64,000 nt of DNA from Lacinutrix mariniflava (GTDB lineage: Bacteria; Bacteroidota; Bacteroidia; Flavobacteriales; Flavobacteriaceae), in assembly GCF_001418015.1 (NCBI RefSeq), contig NZ_LIQG01000022.1, forward strand, positions 17,512-81,511, given 5' to 3'. Below, in pieces: positions 1 to 8,562 of the stretch (position 1 is its first letter; each line of letters starts with the position of its first letter). A model generated the notes under the pieces. The model saw only the letters and a program-made list of their open reading frames with translations, did no database searches and was not told the origin of the DNA. Made by a program: the position numbers and the translations under genes.

Positions 1-479
1 GATCTCATAATGGAACTATAAATTTAGATAGCGGTACTTTTTCTGTCGCTGATGGCGCTTTACAAAGTGGAACCTTTATTATAGACATGAATTCTATTGC
101 TGCTACAGATTTAGAAGGAGATCAAAAAGCAAATCTTGAAGCACATTTAAAAGGTACTGTTGAAGGTCAAGAAGGTGACTTTTTTAATGTTTCAAAATTC
201 CCAAATGCTGCTTTCGAAATTACAGGAACAACAGTTGAAAATGGAAAAACTATGGTGTCTGGTAATTTAGCATTAAAAGGAAATAAAAACAATATTACTT
301 TTCCTGCTACTATTACTAATACAGGTGATGTAATGACTATTGTTAGTGATGCTTTTACTATCGACAGAACTAAATGGTCTATAAACTATGGATCTAAAAG
401 TATTTTTGATAACCTTGGAGACAAGTTTATTAATGATGAAATGGAATTAAAAATTTCTATTACAGCTAAGAAATCTTAA
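1..479 (+). CDS. YceI family protein, 5' end outside window
   Basis: The reading frame is open from base 3, so the gene begins before the window and the ATG at 87 is an internal methionine. YceI proteins are small lipocalin-like beta-barrels that bind polyisoprenoids or other amphiphiles, usually in the periplasm. What is seen is the typical pattern of alternating beta strands: the family-like segment GTINLDSGTFSVADGALQSG near the start, a GDFFNVSKFPNAAFEITG segment in the middle, and a C-terminal end rich in Lys and Ile strands. The signal peptide would lie upstream and cannot be checked. A strong terminator follows 25 bases after the stop, so the gene ends its transcript. The physiological ligand is unknown. 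Confidence 0.85.
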   Translation, partial: SHNGTINLDSGTFSVADGALQSGTFIIDMNSIAATDLEGDQKANLEAHLKGTVEGQEGDFFNVSKFPNAAFEITGTTVENGKTMVSGNLALKGNKNNITFPATITNTGDVMTIVSDAFTIDRTKWSINYGSKSIFDNLGDKFINDEMELKISITAKKS

Positions 480-503
480 TTAGATTCTTAATAAATTATT
501 TAG

Positions 504-533
504 AAGCCACATCGAAAGATGTGGCTTTTTTGT
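504..533 (+). terminator. Intrinsic terminator after the YceI-like gene
   Basis: A perfect 10-bp stem, AAGCCACATC with GATGTGGCTT, closes a GAAA loop and runs into a T tract. It lies 25 bases after the stop at 479. Confidence 0.9.
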
Positions 534-605
534 TTTTGGGTTATTCGACTTTAAAATAAATAGCCGAACTTCGTTTATCTTCAAATCTACAATATTGAAA
601 TTATT

Positions 606-1574
606 ATGAAAATAAGCCCATTTTTAATCTTTGCACTGTTACTTATAACTAAAACTTATAGTCAAGAAACATATAAAGTAACTGCTAAAAACGGATTAAA
701 TATTAGAAAAGAATCAAGTTTAAAATCTGAAATTATAGGAAAAATAATATTTAATACAGAATTAGAAACTGTTAAATCTGATCAAAAAAAAGAAAAGATT
801 TTTGATAATAATATCCCTATTGAAGGTGAGTGGGTTAAAATAGATTTATCTCAATTTAATGAAATAAAAACAACCATTAGCCATGGATATATTTTTAACG
901 GATTTTTAAAACTACAAAAACCTCACATACCTGTTGGCTATGTAGCGAATTACGATAACCTACCAAAATTAAAATTCGAAGAAATTAGTGAAAAAGAATT
1001 TATTAAATCAAATCCTATTACGACAACAATTTTACCCGAAATAGAAAAAAACGATTCACATTTTACGATTAAAACAAAGAATGACAGCTTCTCCTTTAAA
1101 AACTATAAAGACCATAAAGGAAATGAAGGTTGGTCTGGAAGTGAATATATGGGTTATTATCCTGAATTAGCTTTTCATGTCGTTATAAATAGTTACACCT
1201 CTGGAAACTTAGGTTTTGCCGAACTTATATTAATTGATGATACAACGGATAACATATTTGATATAGCTTCAATAGGTGATGGTGCTATAGCAAAACCCAT
1301 CCCATCACCTAATAAGGACTATTTAATATATTACTACAATTACATATATGAACAAAAAGAATGTTTTATTGCGCTTTTAAAAATAAATCCCAAAGAAAGA
1401 AACAATCCTAAAACATATTTAACAGAGCACAAAAGTTTTGATTCAAAAGAATGGGCTATTGAAGAAATAAGATGGAGTAATAACCATACTTGCCTTATAA
1501 AAGGATATGAAGAAGTCTATGAAAATAAAGAATGGATCAAAAAATTTAAATATTATAAAACAGAAATTGAATAA
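606..1574 (+). CDS. Secreted SH3-domain protein of unknown function
   Basis: A 322-residue protein with a Sec signal peptide (about residues 1-19, cleavage after TYS). Residues about 22-60 form a bacterial SH3 (SH3b) domain, with the usual A-K-x-G-L-N-I-R-K start. SH3b domains commonly bind peptidoglycan peptides or act as targeting modules. The remaining 250 residues are rich in Lys, Glu and aromatic residues and match no family I recognise; the part from about residue 200 has strand-turn repeats that could be half a propeller. It is a single gene, divided from the YceI gene by a terminator and convergent with the next gene. A periplasmic location is inferred from the signal peptide. Confidence 0.75.
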   Translation: MKISPFLIFALLLITKTYSQETYKVTAKNGLNIRKESSLKSEIIGKIIFNTELETVKSDQKKEKIFDNNIPIEGEWVKIDLSQFNEIKTTISHGYIFNGFLKLQKPHIPVGYVANYDNLPKLKFEEISEKEFIKSNPITTTILPEIEKNDSHFTIKTKNDSFSFKNYKDHKGNEGWSGSEYMGYYPELAFHVVINSYTSGNLGFAELILIDDTTDNIFDIASIGDGAIAKPIPSPNKDYLIYYYNYIYEQKECFIALLKINPKERNNPKTYLTEHKSFDSKEWAIEEIRWSNNHTCLIKGYEEVYENKEWIKKFKYYKTEIE

Positions 1575-1600
1575 CTATGATTCACACATTAAACAAAACG

Positions 1601-2506
1601 TTACTTAACCAACTCCTCTAGAGCCGATTCTAAATTAACATATTCAAACTTAAAACCAGACTTTTCGATCTTTTTAGAACATACGCGCTGACTTTCAAAT
1701 AGTAGAATATGCATTTCTCCAAGTACGAGTTTCATTGCGAATTTTGGAATATTTGGTAAAAGCAAAGGCATTTTTAATTGCTTTGCAATCGCTTTTGTAA
1801 TTGCTTTATTTGTTGCTGGATTTGGAGCAACGCCATTATAGACACCTTTTAATTTATGCTCTAAAACGTGCATAAAAATGTTTGATAAATCTTCTAAGTG
1901 AATCCAAGACATCCATTGCTCTCCGCTTCCCATTGCAGCTCCTGCTCCAAACTTAATAGGTTTTTCTAATTGTGGAAAAGCACCGCCTTTTTCAGAGAAT
2001 ACGATACCAATTCTCACTTTAGAAACAGTAATATTTAAGGTGTTAAAAGTATCCACTACTTGTTCCCATTCTTGCACTACTCTACCTAGAAAAGAATCGT
2101 TGATTTGTTTTTCATCTTCAGAATAATAATTCGTTAAAGAATCTGGATAATAGCCAATAGCACTTGCAGAGATAATTTGTTTTATGTTATTTGGATTGTT
2201 TTTAACCGTTTCATGTAACAAAGCTGTAGTTTCTAACCTACTACTTAGCATAACTTGCTTATTAGCTTCTGTCCAACGTTTAGAAATACTAGATCCTACT
2301 AAATGAATAATGACATCTACATCTTTTACACAATTAACATCAATTTCAGCTTTACTAGGATTCCAATAAAAACCTTGATAATTAGAAGTGTTTTCTATTT
2401 TAGATTTGCTTGTTGTTAAGTAATTAACCGCAATGCCATTATTATGACATTTTTTCACAATTTCAGTTCCAATTAAACCTGTTGCTCCTGTTATAAGTAC
2501 GCGCAT
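1601..2506 (-). CDS. TIGR01777-type epimerase-like SDR protein
   Basis: An extended short-chain dehydrogenase/reductase of the TIGR01777 (YfcH, SDR39U1) group. The start at 2506 is chosen because it puts the Rossmann motif GATGLIG directly after MRVLIT, as in the family; seven more in-frame codons upstream are less likely. Seen: the NAD(P)-binding glycine motif at residues about 7-13, an HLVGSS segment, SASAIGYYP carrying the region of the catalytic Tyr, and a C-terminal DUF1731-like part with ESQRVCSKKIEKSGFKF. About 301 residues is normal. The substrate is unknown throughout this family; a link to cell division has been suggested for relatives but is not shown here. Confidence 0.88.
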   Translation of the reverse strand: MRVLITGATGLIGTEIVKKCHNNGIAVNYLTTSKSKIENTSNYQGFYWNPSKAEIDVNCVKDVDVIIHLVGSSISKRWTEANKQVMLSSRLETTALLHETVKNNPNNIKQIISASAIGYYPDSLTNYYSEDEKQINDSFLGRVVQEWEQVVDTFNTLNITVSKVRIGIVFSEKGGAFPQLEKPIKFGAGAAMGSGEQWMSWIHLEDLSNIFMHVLEHKLKGVYNGVAPNPATNKAITKAIAKQLKMPLLLPNIPKFAMKLVLGEMHILLFESQRVCSKKIEKSGFKFEYVNLESALEELVK

Positions 2507-2639
2507 CTCTTTTTTATAAAAATACAATTTTAGTTTGTAGTTATAAACACCTAAAGCACTAATGTTTCGTTAAATATTAAGGTGCTAAAAATTATTATAT
2601 TAATTAAAAAAAAGCGTTTTAAACAAACCAAAATAGCAA

Positions 2640-3314
2640 CTATAACTTAACAGCCCTTAACATGTGTCGTTTTCCTGGAGGCCCTTTTACTTTTTCTACA
2701 GTAAACCCAACCGAAATCATAGCACGTCTTGCATGACCTTGAGCACAATAAGTAACTAATACTCCATTAGGTTTCATGGCTTCGTACATGTTTTTAAAAA
2801 TAGCCTCTGTCCATAACTCTGGTTGTACTCTTGGCCCAAAAGCATCAAAATAAACAACATCAAACTTGTTTTTATCTGCTATTTCAGAAAACTGTTTCTG
2901 CTGTTTTTTAAGATTGAAATTTTTAGATACAATGCACTCTTTTTCCCAATCACATTCATGAATAGCATCAAAAACAACATCGTCTTTTAATGCTTCAGAA
3001 TAGTTTAAAGCCTTTAGTTCTTCTTTAGAAATAGGAAAACCTTCCACTCCAGCATAATTACAATTTAAGTTTAATGCTTCAGCTTTAATTGCTGTTAAAA
3101 AAGCATTTAATCCTGTACCAAAACCTATTTCTAAAATAGAGATTTCAGAGTCTTTAGCATAGCCTTCCGAAGTACAAAAAAAGGCTAAGCCATGTTCTAA
3201 ATAAACATGCTCAGCCTCTTGTATTGCTCCGTGTGTAGAATGGTATTGCTCGTTCCACTCTGGTATGTGGATGGTTGTAGAACCATCGTCTGTTATTATT
3301 ATTTTGCGTTCCAA
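2640..3314 (-). CDS. mnmD: tRNA 5-aminomethyl-2-thiouridine methyltransferase MnmD
   Basis: This 224-residue protein is the stand-alone methyltransferase half of MnmC. It would transfer a methyl group from S-adenosylmethionine to the aminomethyl group at U34 of tRNAs for Lys, Glu and Gln, completing mnm5s2U. Family marks are TDDGS near the N-terminus, EQYHSTHGA, the SAM-binding EIGFGTGLNAF (about residues 62-72), the acidic DAFGPRVQPELW, and GPPGKRHMLRA at the C-terminus. The FAD oxidase half of gammaproteobacterial MnmC is absent, as usual in Bacteroidota. It lies five bases downstream of the DUF4920 gene and must share its transcript, so the divergent promoter at 3859-3866 probably drives both. 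Confidence 0.93.
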   Translation of the reverse strand: MERKIIITDDGSTTIHIPEWNEQYHSTHGAIQEAEHVYLEHGLAFFCTSEGYAKDSEISILEIGFGTGLNAFLTAIKAEALNLNCNYAGVEGFPISKEELKALNYSEALKDDVVFDAIHECDWEKECIVSKNFNLKKQQKQFSEIADKNKFDVVYFDAFGPRVQPELWTEAIFKNMYEAMKPNGVLVTYCAQGHARRAMISVGFTVEKVKGPPGKRHMLRAVKL

Positions 3315-3319
3315 ATAAA

Positions 3320-3823
3320 CTATTGCTTTAATAAAACACCATCTGCTTCAAAAGAAAACGTACGTTTTGGCGCTATAATAGCTGCAATTGCTTCTTCACT
3401 TTCTCCGCCGTCTTCTGCATAATGCCTTTGTTCTTCCACAGACACCTCTTTTACGTAAGCTTTTCCGTTTACAATAACTTCTTTTCCTGTAATATCTTTA
3501 GGCATAAAAAATCCGTAGTCTTTAAACTTAACCATAACCTGCTCTCCATTATCTAAATCTAATTTCATCCAACAGCCTTTAGATTGGCAAACCTCATCTA
3601 CTTTTGCAATCATTTTAGTGTTTATGCTATCACCAACATTCATTGCTTTATAATGTTCTGCCATAGATTTTACTGCAATAGCATCGTCTGCAATAATTTC
3701 TTCTCCAAACGACTTGTAATTAACAGCCATTTCTTTAGCCACCTCAACAGCCTCTTCTTTTTTCGCTTCTTTACATGCTACAATACTGAAAACAACAGCT
3801 AGTGCCAATACTACTTTTCTCAT
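3320..3823 (-). CDS. DUF4920 lipoprotein
   Basis: A 167-residue predicted lipoprotein: the signal MRKVVLALAVVFSIVAC ends in a lipobox cysteine at residue 17. The mature part carries the DUF4920 pattern, with FGEEI, a Cys-containing CQSKGCWMK segment (about residues 79-87), a VMVKFKDYGFFMP strand and GKEVIVNGKAYV. The beta-rich fold and the paired cysteines suggest a small periplasmic OB-like or redox domain, but no function is established. It is first in a two-gene unit with mnmD and is divergent from ilvE. A good -7 box on the minus strand (3859-3866) is 35 bases upstream. Confidence 0.88.
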   Translation of the reverse strand: MRKVVLALAVVFSIVACKEAKKEEAVEVAKEMAVNYKSFGEEIIADDAIAVKSMAEHYKAMNVGDSINTKMIAKVDEVCQSKGCWMKLDLDNGEQVMVKFKDYGFFMPKDITGKEVIVNGKAYVKEVSVEEQRHYAEDGGESEEAIAAIIAPKRTFSFEADGVLLKQ

Positions 3824-3858
3824 ATTACTATATTTTATTAAATTGGTTTTTACTACTT

Positions 3859-3866
3859 CAAAGATA
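3859..3866 (-). promoter_or_regulatory. -7 promoter box for DUF4920-mnmD
   Basis: On the minus strand the box reads TATCTTTG, a full match to the Bacteroidota -7 consensus TAnnTTTG, about 35 bases before the start codon at 3823. A clear -33 TTTG was not found. Confidence 0.6.
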
Positions 3867-3909
3867 GTATTTTAAGATGAAAAATCTGATTTCTTAATTC
3901 TTAATTCTG

Positions 3910-3917
3910 TACTTTTG
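3910..3917 (+). promoter_or_regulatory. -7 promoter box for ilvE
   Basis: TACTTTTG matches TAnnTTTG and lies 26 bases before the ilvE ATG. With the minus-strand box at 3859-3866 it makes a compact divergent promoter region. Confidence 0.65.
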
Positions 3918-3943
3918 CAATAGTAAAGACATACAATATTTTC

Positions 3944-5011
3944 ATGAAAAACATCACTAAAGATCAAGTAGAAATTACAAAAGCTAAAAACTCTAAAATT
4001 GATAGTATCGATTTTAATGATCTTGCTTTTGGTCAAGTATTTTCAGATCACATGCTAACATGCGATTATAAGGATGGCAAATGGCAACAACCAAAAATTG
4101 AGCCTTTTGCACCTATTACATTAATGCCTTCTGCAAAGATTTTTCATTACGGACAATCTATTTTTGAAGGTATGAAAGCTTATAAAGATGCTAATGACGA
4201 TGTACTTTTATTTCGCCCAACGGATAACGTAAAACGTTTAAACATTTCAGCAAAACGTTTATGTATTCCAGAAATTCCTGAAAACTATTTTATGGAAGGT
4301 TTAAAAGCCCTTTTAGACCTAGAAAAGGATTGGATTCCTACAAAAGAAGGAAGCTCTTTATACCTTAGACCTTTTATTTTTGCAACTGGAGAAGGTTTTC
4401 ACGCATCTCCTGCAGACGAGTATAAATTTATTATTGCTTGTGCACCTTCTGGACCTTATTTTTCTGGAAAAGTAAAAGTTTTAATCGAAGAAACGTATTC
4501 GCGTTCTGCAAATGGTGGTGTTGGTTTTGCTAAAGCTGGTGGTAATTATGCTGGACAGTTTTACCCAACACAATTAGCTAAAGATAAAGGTTACCAACAG
4601 GTAATTTGGACAGACGACACGTCTCACGAATATATTGAAGAAGCTGGTGCAATGAATGTTTTTGTGCGTATTAACGACACATTAATCACTTCTCCTGTAA
4701 GTGATAGAATTCTTGATGGAATTACTAGAAAAAGTATTTTAGATATCGCTAAAGCGGAAGGCATAAACACCGAAGTAAGAAAAATTAAAGTTAGCGAACT
4801 TGTTGAAGCTGCTAAAGATGGAAGTTTAAAAGAAATTTTCGGTGCTGGAACAGCAGCTGTAATTTCTCCTATTTCTGGTTTTGGTTTTAGAGATTCAGAT
4901 TTCGATTTACCAGAAATAGAAGATACTTATGCTAGTAAATTAAAAGCTCGTATTGTAGCAATACAAACTAATAAAACTGAAGATCCTTTTGGATGGAGAG
5001 TTAAAATTTAG
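3944..5011 (+). CDS. ilvE: Branched-chain amino acid aminotransferase
   Basis: A fold-type IV PLP aminotransferase of the 355-residue (BCAT group II) size. It moves the amino group between Leu, Ile or Val and 2-oxoglutarate, the last step of branched-chain amino acid synthesis and the first of breakdown. Seen: HYGQSIFEGMKAY near residues 67-79, RLCIPEIP, SLYLRPF, the PLP-lysine region GGNYAGQF with K preceding (about residues 190-205), EEAGAMNVF and the C-terminal FGAGTAAVISPI. The ATG is supported by a promoter box 26 bases upstream. It forms its own transcript, ending at a weak hairpin near 5071-5100. Confidence 0.95.
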   Translation: MKNITKDQVEITKAKNSKIDSIDFNDLAFGQVFSDHMLTCDYKDGKWQQPKIEPFAPITLMPSAKIFHYGQSIFEGMKAYKDANDDVLLFRPTDNVKRLNISAKRLCIPEIPENYFMEGLKALLDLEKDWIPTKEGSSLYLRPFIFATGEGFHASPADEYKFIIACAPSGPYFSGKVKVLIEETYSRSANGGVGFAKAGGNYAGQFYPTQLAKDKGYQQVIWTDDTSHEYIEEAGAMNVFVRINDTLITSPVSDRILDGITRKSILDIAKAEGINTEVRKIKVSELVEAAKDGSLKEIFGAGTAAVISPISGFGFRDSDFDLPEIEDTYASKLKARIVAIQTNKTEDPFGWRVKI

Positions 5012-5070
5012 TTTCTAAATTTTAAACAAAATAAATAGAGTTCTGTTTACAGCACGTATTCTTATAAGTA

Positions 5071-5100
5071 AAAAAGCAGTCTAGATTCTAGATCTTTTTT
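5071..5100. terminator. Possible bidirectional terminator between ilvE and the MazG-like gene
   Basis: An interrupted inverted repeat, AAAAAG then TCTAGA facing TCTAGA-like bases and CTTTTTT, lies between two convergent genes. The stem is AT-rich and bulged, so the call is modest. Confidence 0.45.
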
Positions 5101-5120
5101 ACTTTACATAACTATATATT

Positions 5121-5507
5121 TTACTTTTCTAAAATTTCTTTAATATTTGGTTTAAAATAGTTTGGGCCTTTTAAAACCTTACCATCTTCTCTATAAATTG
5201 GCTGTCCATCTTCTCCTAACTTACTCATATTACTGCGCTGGATTTCGTTAAAGACTTCCTCTATTTTATGCTGCATACCATGTTCTATAATGGTACCACA
5301 TAAAATATAAAGCATATCTCCTAAAGCATCTGCCACTTCTACCAAATCGTTATTATTTGCAGCTTCTAAATACTCTTCGTTTTCTTCTTGCATTAAATTA
5401 AAACGCAACGTGTTTTTAGGTATTCCTAAGTCGGCTTTTGGAGCTTCTAAATGCCCTATTTTAAATGCTGTATGAAATGCTTTTACTGCTTCTATTTTAT
5501 TTTTCAT
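5121..5507 (-). CDS. MazG-like nucleoside triphosphate pyrophosphohydrolase
   Basis: A 128-residue all-alpha NTP-PPase superfamily protein. Residues about 40-46 give EEENEEY and about 57-65 EVADALGD, matching the ExxE plus ExxD magnesium-binding pattern of MazG and phosphoribosyl-ATP pyrophosphohydrolase domains. It would cleave an NTP or dNTP to the monophosphate and pyrophosphate; the substrate cannot be read from the sequence, though house-cleaning of abnormal nucleotides is the common role. The C-terminal end, with GQPIYREDGKVLKGPNYF, resembles the COG4696-type group. It is a single gene convergent with ilvE. Confidence 0.82.
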   Translation of the reverse strand: MKNKIEAVKAFHTAFKIGHLEAPKADLGIPKNTLRFNLMQEENEEYLEAANNNDLVEVADALGDMLYILCGTIIEHGMQHKIEEVFNEIQRSNMSKLGEDGQPIYREDGKVLKGPNYFKPNIKEILEK

Positions 5508-5627
5508 GTCTTCTTTTAGTTATTTTTTTTTATCTATTACTTTAAACATTCATCAAATTATATCCTAATTAATACTACTTTAATAAGGAATGTTACATTG
5601 AAAGCCATTTTTACTACTTCTATTCGT

Positions 5628-5635
5628 TATTTTTG
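5628..5635 (+). promoter_or_regulatory. -7 promoter box deciding the start of the small membrane protein
   Basis: TATTTTTG fits TAnnTTTG. Because the box overlaps the possible TTG start at 5633, translation must begin further on, at the ATG at 5651. Confidence 0.55.
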
Positions 5636-5650
5636 CATAAAAATAATACT

Positions 5651-5836
5651 ATGTTTAGTTCAGGACAATTAATATTCGCCATTTGTTTTTCAGTTGTGTT
5701 CATTTCTGCATTAATTTACACCTATAGAAAAGATCTAAAGCTGCATAAGCAGCATTACAAAGGCACCATTTGGGTATTAGTTGCGTTCATTTCCTTTATT
5801 GGACTTATAGCTACTATTAAATTTGTTTTTAAATAA
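5651..5836 (+). CDS. Small two-helix membrane protein
   Basis: A 61-residue protein with two predicted transmembrane helices (about residues 5-23 and 39-58) joined by a basic loop, YRKDLKLHKQHYKG. An in-frame TTG at 5633 overlaps a promoter box, so the ATG at 5651 is used. It is not recognised as a named family; proteins of this shape are common in Flavobacteriaceae. It is followed by the SRPBCC protein, which has its own promoter box. Confidence 0.7.
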   Translation: MFSSGQLIFAICFSVVFISALIYTYRKDLKLHKQHYKGTIWVLVAFISFIGLIATIKFVFK

Positions 5837-5881
5837 AAAACTCATTCTTCAGCATAAAATACTGTAATTGCAGATATTTCG

Positions 5882-5889
5882 TAAATTTG
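5882..5889 (+). promoter_or_regulatory. -7 promoter box for the SRPBCC-crcB unit
   Basis: TAAATTTG matches TAnnTTTG and lies 26 bases upstream of the ATG at 5916. No good -33 box was seen. Confidence 0.5.
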
Positions 5890-5915
5890 AATGTGAGTAA
5901 TTCCCTTATTAAAAT

Positions 5916-6938
5916 ATGAAAGCTTTAAAATATATTTTCTTCCTTATACTAATTACTATAATTGCCTTAGCAATTTACATAGCTGTGCAACCTAGCGAAT
6001 TTTCTGTAACAAGAACACGCACAATTAATGCACCTGCAGCTGTAATTTATAAAAACGTAAATGATTTTAAAAACTGGAAATTTTGGTCCTCTTGGGCAGA
6101 AAAGAATCCAGACATGAAAATAACTTTACCAGAATTAACACAAGGCGAAGGTTCTAGTTATACATGGGAAGATAAAGATGGTATTGGTACAATGAAAACT
6201 ATTGAAACAAACACCAATAAATCTATAGAACAAGTAATGCAGTTTGCAGACTTTCCATCGTCTGATGTTTCATGGAAATTTAAACCAAATGCAGATGGCT
6301 CAACAGATGTCTCTTGGAACATAACAGGTAAAGATTTACCATTCGGATTTAAAGCTTTTACTGCTTTTATGGGTGGCATGGAAAAGCAAATTGGTCCAGA
6401 ATACGAACGTAGTTTAGAGAAACTTGATAGTATTGTTCTTTTAGGGATGAAAAAATATAGTATTGTTGTTGCTAAAGAAACAACACAACACAGTGGAGGA
6501 TATTACATTTATAATACTGCTGCTACAACTCTAGACGATTTTAAAAGCAAAGTAGCTACAATGTTACCTGCAGTTGTAACTTATGCTCAAAAGAATAACA
6601 TTACAATGGCTGGTGCGCCTTATGTATTATATCATAAATATGATGAAGAAAATAATGCTGTCATGTTTTCATGTTGTGTACCAACAACAGCCCGAGTAAT
6701 TACTACAGGAGGCACTATTTTAACAGGACAATTAGCTCCTTTTAAAGCTGTAAAAACGACCTTAAATGGAGATTACAGCAACTTAAAAGAAGCTTGGGAA
6801 AAAGCAACAAAATCAATTCTAACTAGTGGTTTAGAACAAGACGAAAACGGACCAAATATTGAAGCTTACTTAAATACGCCAATAAACACTCCTAATCCTG
6901 CAGACTTAAAAACTGAAATTTATATTGCTGTAAAATAA
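5916..6938 (+). CDS. Membrane-anchored SRPBCC / GyrI-like effector-binding protein
   Basis: A 340-residue two-domain protein. An N-terminal transmembrane helix (about residues 4-24) is followed by a SRPBCC (polyketide cyclase/START-like) domain, residues about 28-170, starting with the typical RTINAPAAVIYKNVNDFKNW. Residues about 180-340 resemble the effector-binding domain of GyrI/AraC-type regulators (YSIVVAKETTQHSGGYY, then MAGAPYVLYHKYD). Both folds bind hydrophobic small molecules, so a ligand-carrying or sensing role at the membrane is inferred; no DNA-binding domain is present. It is two bases upstream of crcB and so co-transcribed with it. Confidence 0.82.
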   Translation: MKALKYIFFLILITIIALAIYIAVQPSEFSVTRTRTINAPAAVIYKNVNDFKNWKFWSSWAEKNPDMKITLPELTQGEGSSYTWEDKDGIGTMKTIETNTNKSIEQVMQFADFPSSDVSWKFKPNADGSTDVSWNITGKDLPFGFKAFTAFMGGMEKQIGPEYERSLEKLDSIVLLGMKKYSIVVAKETTQHSGGYYIYNTAATTLDDFKSKVATMLPAVVTYAQKNNITMAGAPYVLYHKYDEENNAVMFSCCVPTTARVITTGGTILTGQLAPFKAVKTTLNGDYSNLKEAWEKATKSILTSGLEQDENGPNIEAYLNTPINTPNPADLKTEIYIAVK

Positions 6939-6940
6939 CT

Positions 6941-7312
6941 ATGAAAAACGTATTACTTGTATTTATTGGTGGTGGTTTTGGTAGTGTACTGCGCTATTTA
7001 CTTGGTAAGTTTTTAAATAATACCGAAAACGGAATACCTTACGGTACTTTTGCTGCCAACATTTTAGGAAGTTTACTAATAGGTATTATACTAGGTTTAG
7101 CGCTTAAAAACAATACGCTATCCCAAAATAGCACCTTATTATTAGCTACTGGTTTTTGTGGCGGATTTACCACTTTTTCAAGCTTCGCTTATGAGAATCA
7201 TGTATTCTTAAAAGCTGGAGATTTTACAAGTTTTGCTATTTACACTATTGCCAGTTTTGTTATTGGATTTTTAGCTGTATTTGGCGGTATGTATTTAGCC
7301 AAAAGTTTTTAG
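6941..7312 (+). CDS. crcB: Fluoride exporter CrcB/Fluc
   Basis: A 123-residue four-helix protein of the CrcB/Fluc family, which forms dual-topology dimers that let fluoride out of the cell. Diagnostic features are GGGFGSVLRYLLG at the N-terminus, GTFAANILGS around residues 35-44 and GFCGGFTTFSSF around residues 71-82, which holds the Phe and Thr/Ser residues of the pore and the central sodium site. It follows the SRPBCC gene with a two-base gap, and its stop overlaps the end of the convergent DUF1684 gene by four bases. No fluoride riboswitch was seen upstream. Confidence 0.95.
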   Translation: MKNVLLVFIGGGFGSVLRYLLGKFLNNTENGIPYGTFAANILGSLLIGIILGLALKNNTLSQNSTLLLATGFCGGFTTFSSFAYENHVFLKAGDFTSFAIYTIASFVIGFLAVFGGMYLAKSF

Positions 7313-7917
7313 TGCTTTGCATAAGCTTTAATTCCTGCTTCAATTTTTTCATCTATACTATTTCCTCTAGGTACGATTGGGCAAGAATACTTGTCGTTAT
7401 AAGCACAATATGGGTTGTAGGCTTTATTAAAATCGACAACTAAATTAGCACCTTCTTCTGGTATGCGCAAATCAATATAGCGTCCACCTCCATAACTAGT
7501 ATCTCCGTTGGTATCGTCTAAAAACGGTAGAAACAAATAATCTTCAAAACCTTCTTTCTCCATTAAATCCTGACCTTGATAAATATTTAAATCGTACACG
7601 TTGCCATTCAATTTAAAGGATAAAACACCATAAACACGCTCATTAGAAACGCGACTTGTAGTCGTTTTCATTTTAAACCATTTCGAATTTGGTGTTGTTT
7701 TTAATGTAGCAGTAACAACATAAGTAGAATCAAATTTAAAAAAATATAAGCCTTTAAAATCTTTTCTATCTTTATCTTTTAAAGGTGATTCTGACGCATC
7801 TTTAAAATCTGAATTCATTTCGCGTTGCCATTCTGTATCTCCTAAAAGTGGTTGCTTATCTTGAGCACAGCTTAAAGCTGAAACAAATAACACAAAAAGT
7901 ATAATATGCTTTTTCAT
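7309..7917 (-). CDS. DUF1684 lipoprotein
   Basis: A 202-residue predicted lipoprotein: MKKHIILFVLFVSALSC with the lipobox Cys at 17. The body matches DUF1684, a beta-rich domain with a conserved end: GGGRYIDLRIPEEG, then VVDFNKAYNPYCAYNDKYSCPIVPRGN (quoted here in two overlapping parts: DFNKAYNPYCAYND and KYSCPIVPRGN). Two cysteines near the C-terminus are typical. Function is unknown. It lies 23 bases downstream of the DUF4252 gene and is likely its operon partner. Confidence 0.85.
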   Translation of the reverse strand: MKKHIILFVLFVSALSCAQDKQPLLGDTEWQREMNSDFKDASESPLKDKDRKDFKGLYFFKFDSTYVVTATLKTTPNSKWFKMKTTTSRVSNERVYGVLSFKLNGNVYDLNIYQGQDLMEKEGFEDYLFLPFLDDTNGDTSYGGGRYIDLRIPEEGANLVVDFNKAYNPYCAYNDKYSCPIVPRGNSIDEKIEAGIKAYAKH

Positions 7918-7940
7918 AATAGAATTGAGGTCTGTTAATT

Positions 7941-8483
7941 TTAATTATTTGGGTTGAATGATGGATTTAAACTAGGACTCATATTAGATTTATAAGACTG
8001 TAGCAAATCTAGAGATAATGCTTCGAAATTTTTGGCTTCAGATAATGTTTTAATCTTATCCGGATCAAAACGACCTTGCAAATAAAAAGCTGTCGCTTCT
8101 TTTTCATCACAATTAAAAAGAATAACATCGGTTAGTACATTACCATTTTCTTTAACCGAAATAATACGTGTGTTTTTAACCTGATTATCTCTAAACATAT
8201 CCAGATATCCTGCACTTGTAACTGCATTCATTTCTGTTATTATTTGCTGCCTTCTAAAAGGCGAAACACTATTCAGTTTTATATATTTTACATCTTGAAG
8301 ATTGCCTATAATATTTTTTGTTTCTGGTGACACCGAACTTAAAAGTGCTTTCATAACATTTGGAACCTGAAAAGAAGTAGCACCCAAATCTGTTTTATGA
8401 GTGTTATAAAAACCTTGAAAAGAAGCACTACTGCATGAAAAAAGCAACAAAAAAACACCAAACATTAAAATTGTTTTCTTCAT
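7941..8483 (-). CDS. DUF4252 lipoprotein
   Basis: A 180-residue predicted lipoprotein with a lipobox at FSC (Cys17). The mature domain resembles DUF4252, with NVMKALLSSVSPETKN, then a strand YIKLNSVSP and RIISVKENGNVLTDVILF. In other Bacteroidota DUF4252 proteins often sit beside ECF sigma factors, but none is adjacent here. A -7 box (CAAAAGTA on the plus strand, 8506-8513) lies 22 bases upstream, back to back with the leader promoter of the MFS gene. Confidence 0.75.
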   Translation of the reverse strand: MKKTILMFGVFLLLFSCSSASFQGFYNTHKTDLGATSFQVPNVMKALLSSVSPETKNIIGNLQDVKYIKLNSVSPFRRQQIITEMNAVTSAGYLDMFRDNQVKNTRIISVKENGNVLTDVILFNCDEKEATAFYLQGRFDPDKIKTLSEAKNFEALSLDLLQSYKSNMSPSLNPSFNPNN

Positions 8484-8505
8484 AAAAAATATATTTATCT
8501 CGTTT

Positions 8506-8513
8506 CAAAAGTA
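8506..8513 (-). promoter_or_regulatory. -7 promoter box for DUF4252-DUF1684
   Basis: Reads TACTTTTG on the minus strand, a full TAnnTTTG match, 22 bases before the start at 8483. Confidence 0.55.
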
Positions 8514-8532
8514 CAACTTTAAAAAAAATGTT

Positions 8533-8540
8533 TAGCTTTG
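8533..8540 (+). promoter_or_regulatory. -7 promoter box of the MFS leader transcript
   Basis: TAGCTTTG fits TAnnTTTG. Transcription would start near 8546, 15-20 bases before the ATG of the leader peptide. No convincing -33 box was found. Confidence 0.55.
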
Positions 8541-8562
8541 GAGTCTTAAAACATAAATAAAA

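Noticed and set aside
6700..6941. Fluoride riboswitch before crcB
   Set aside because: crcB follows the SRPBCC gene with a two-base gap; there is no leader RNA in which it could lie.
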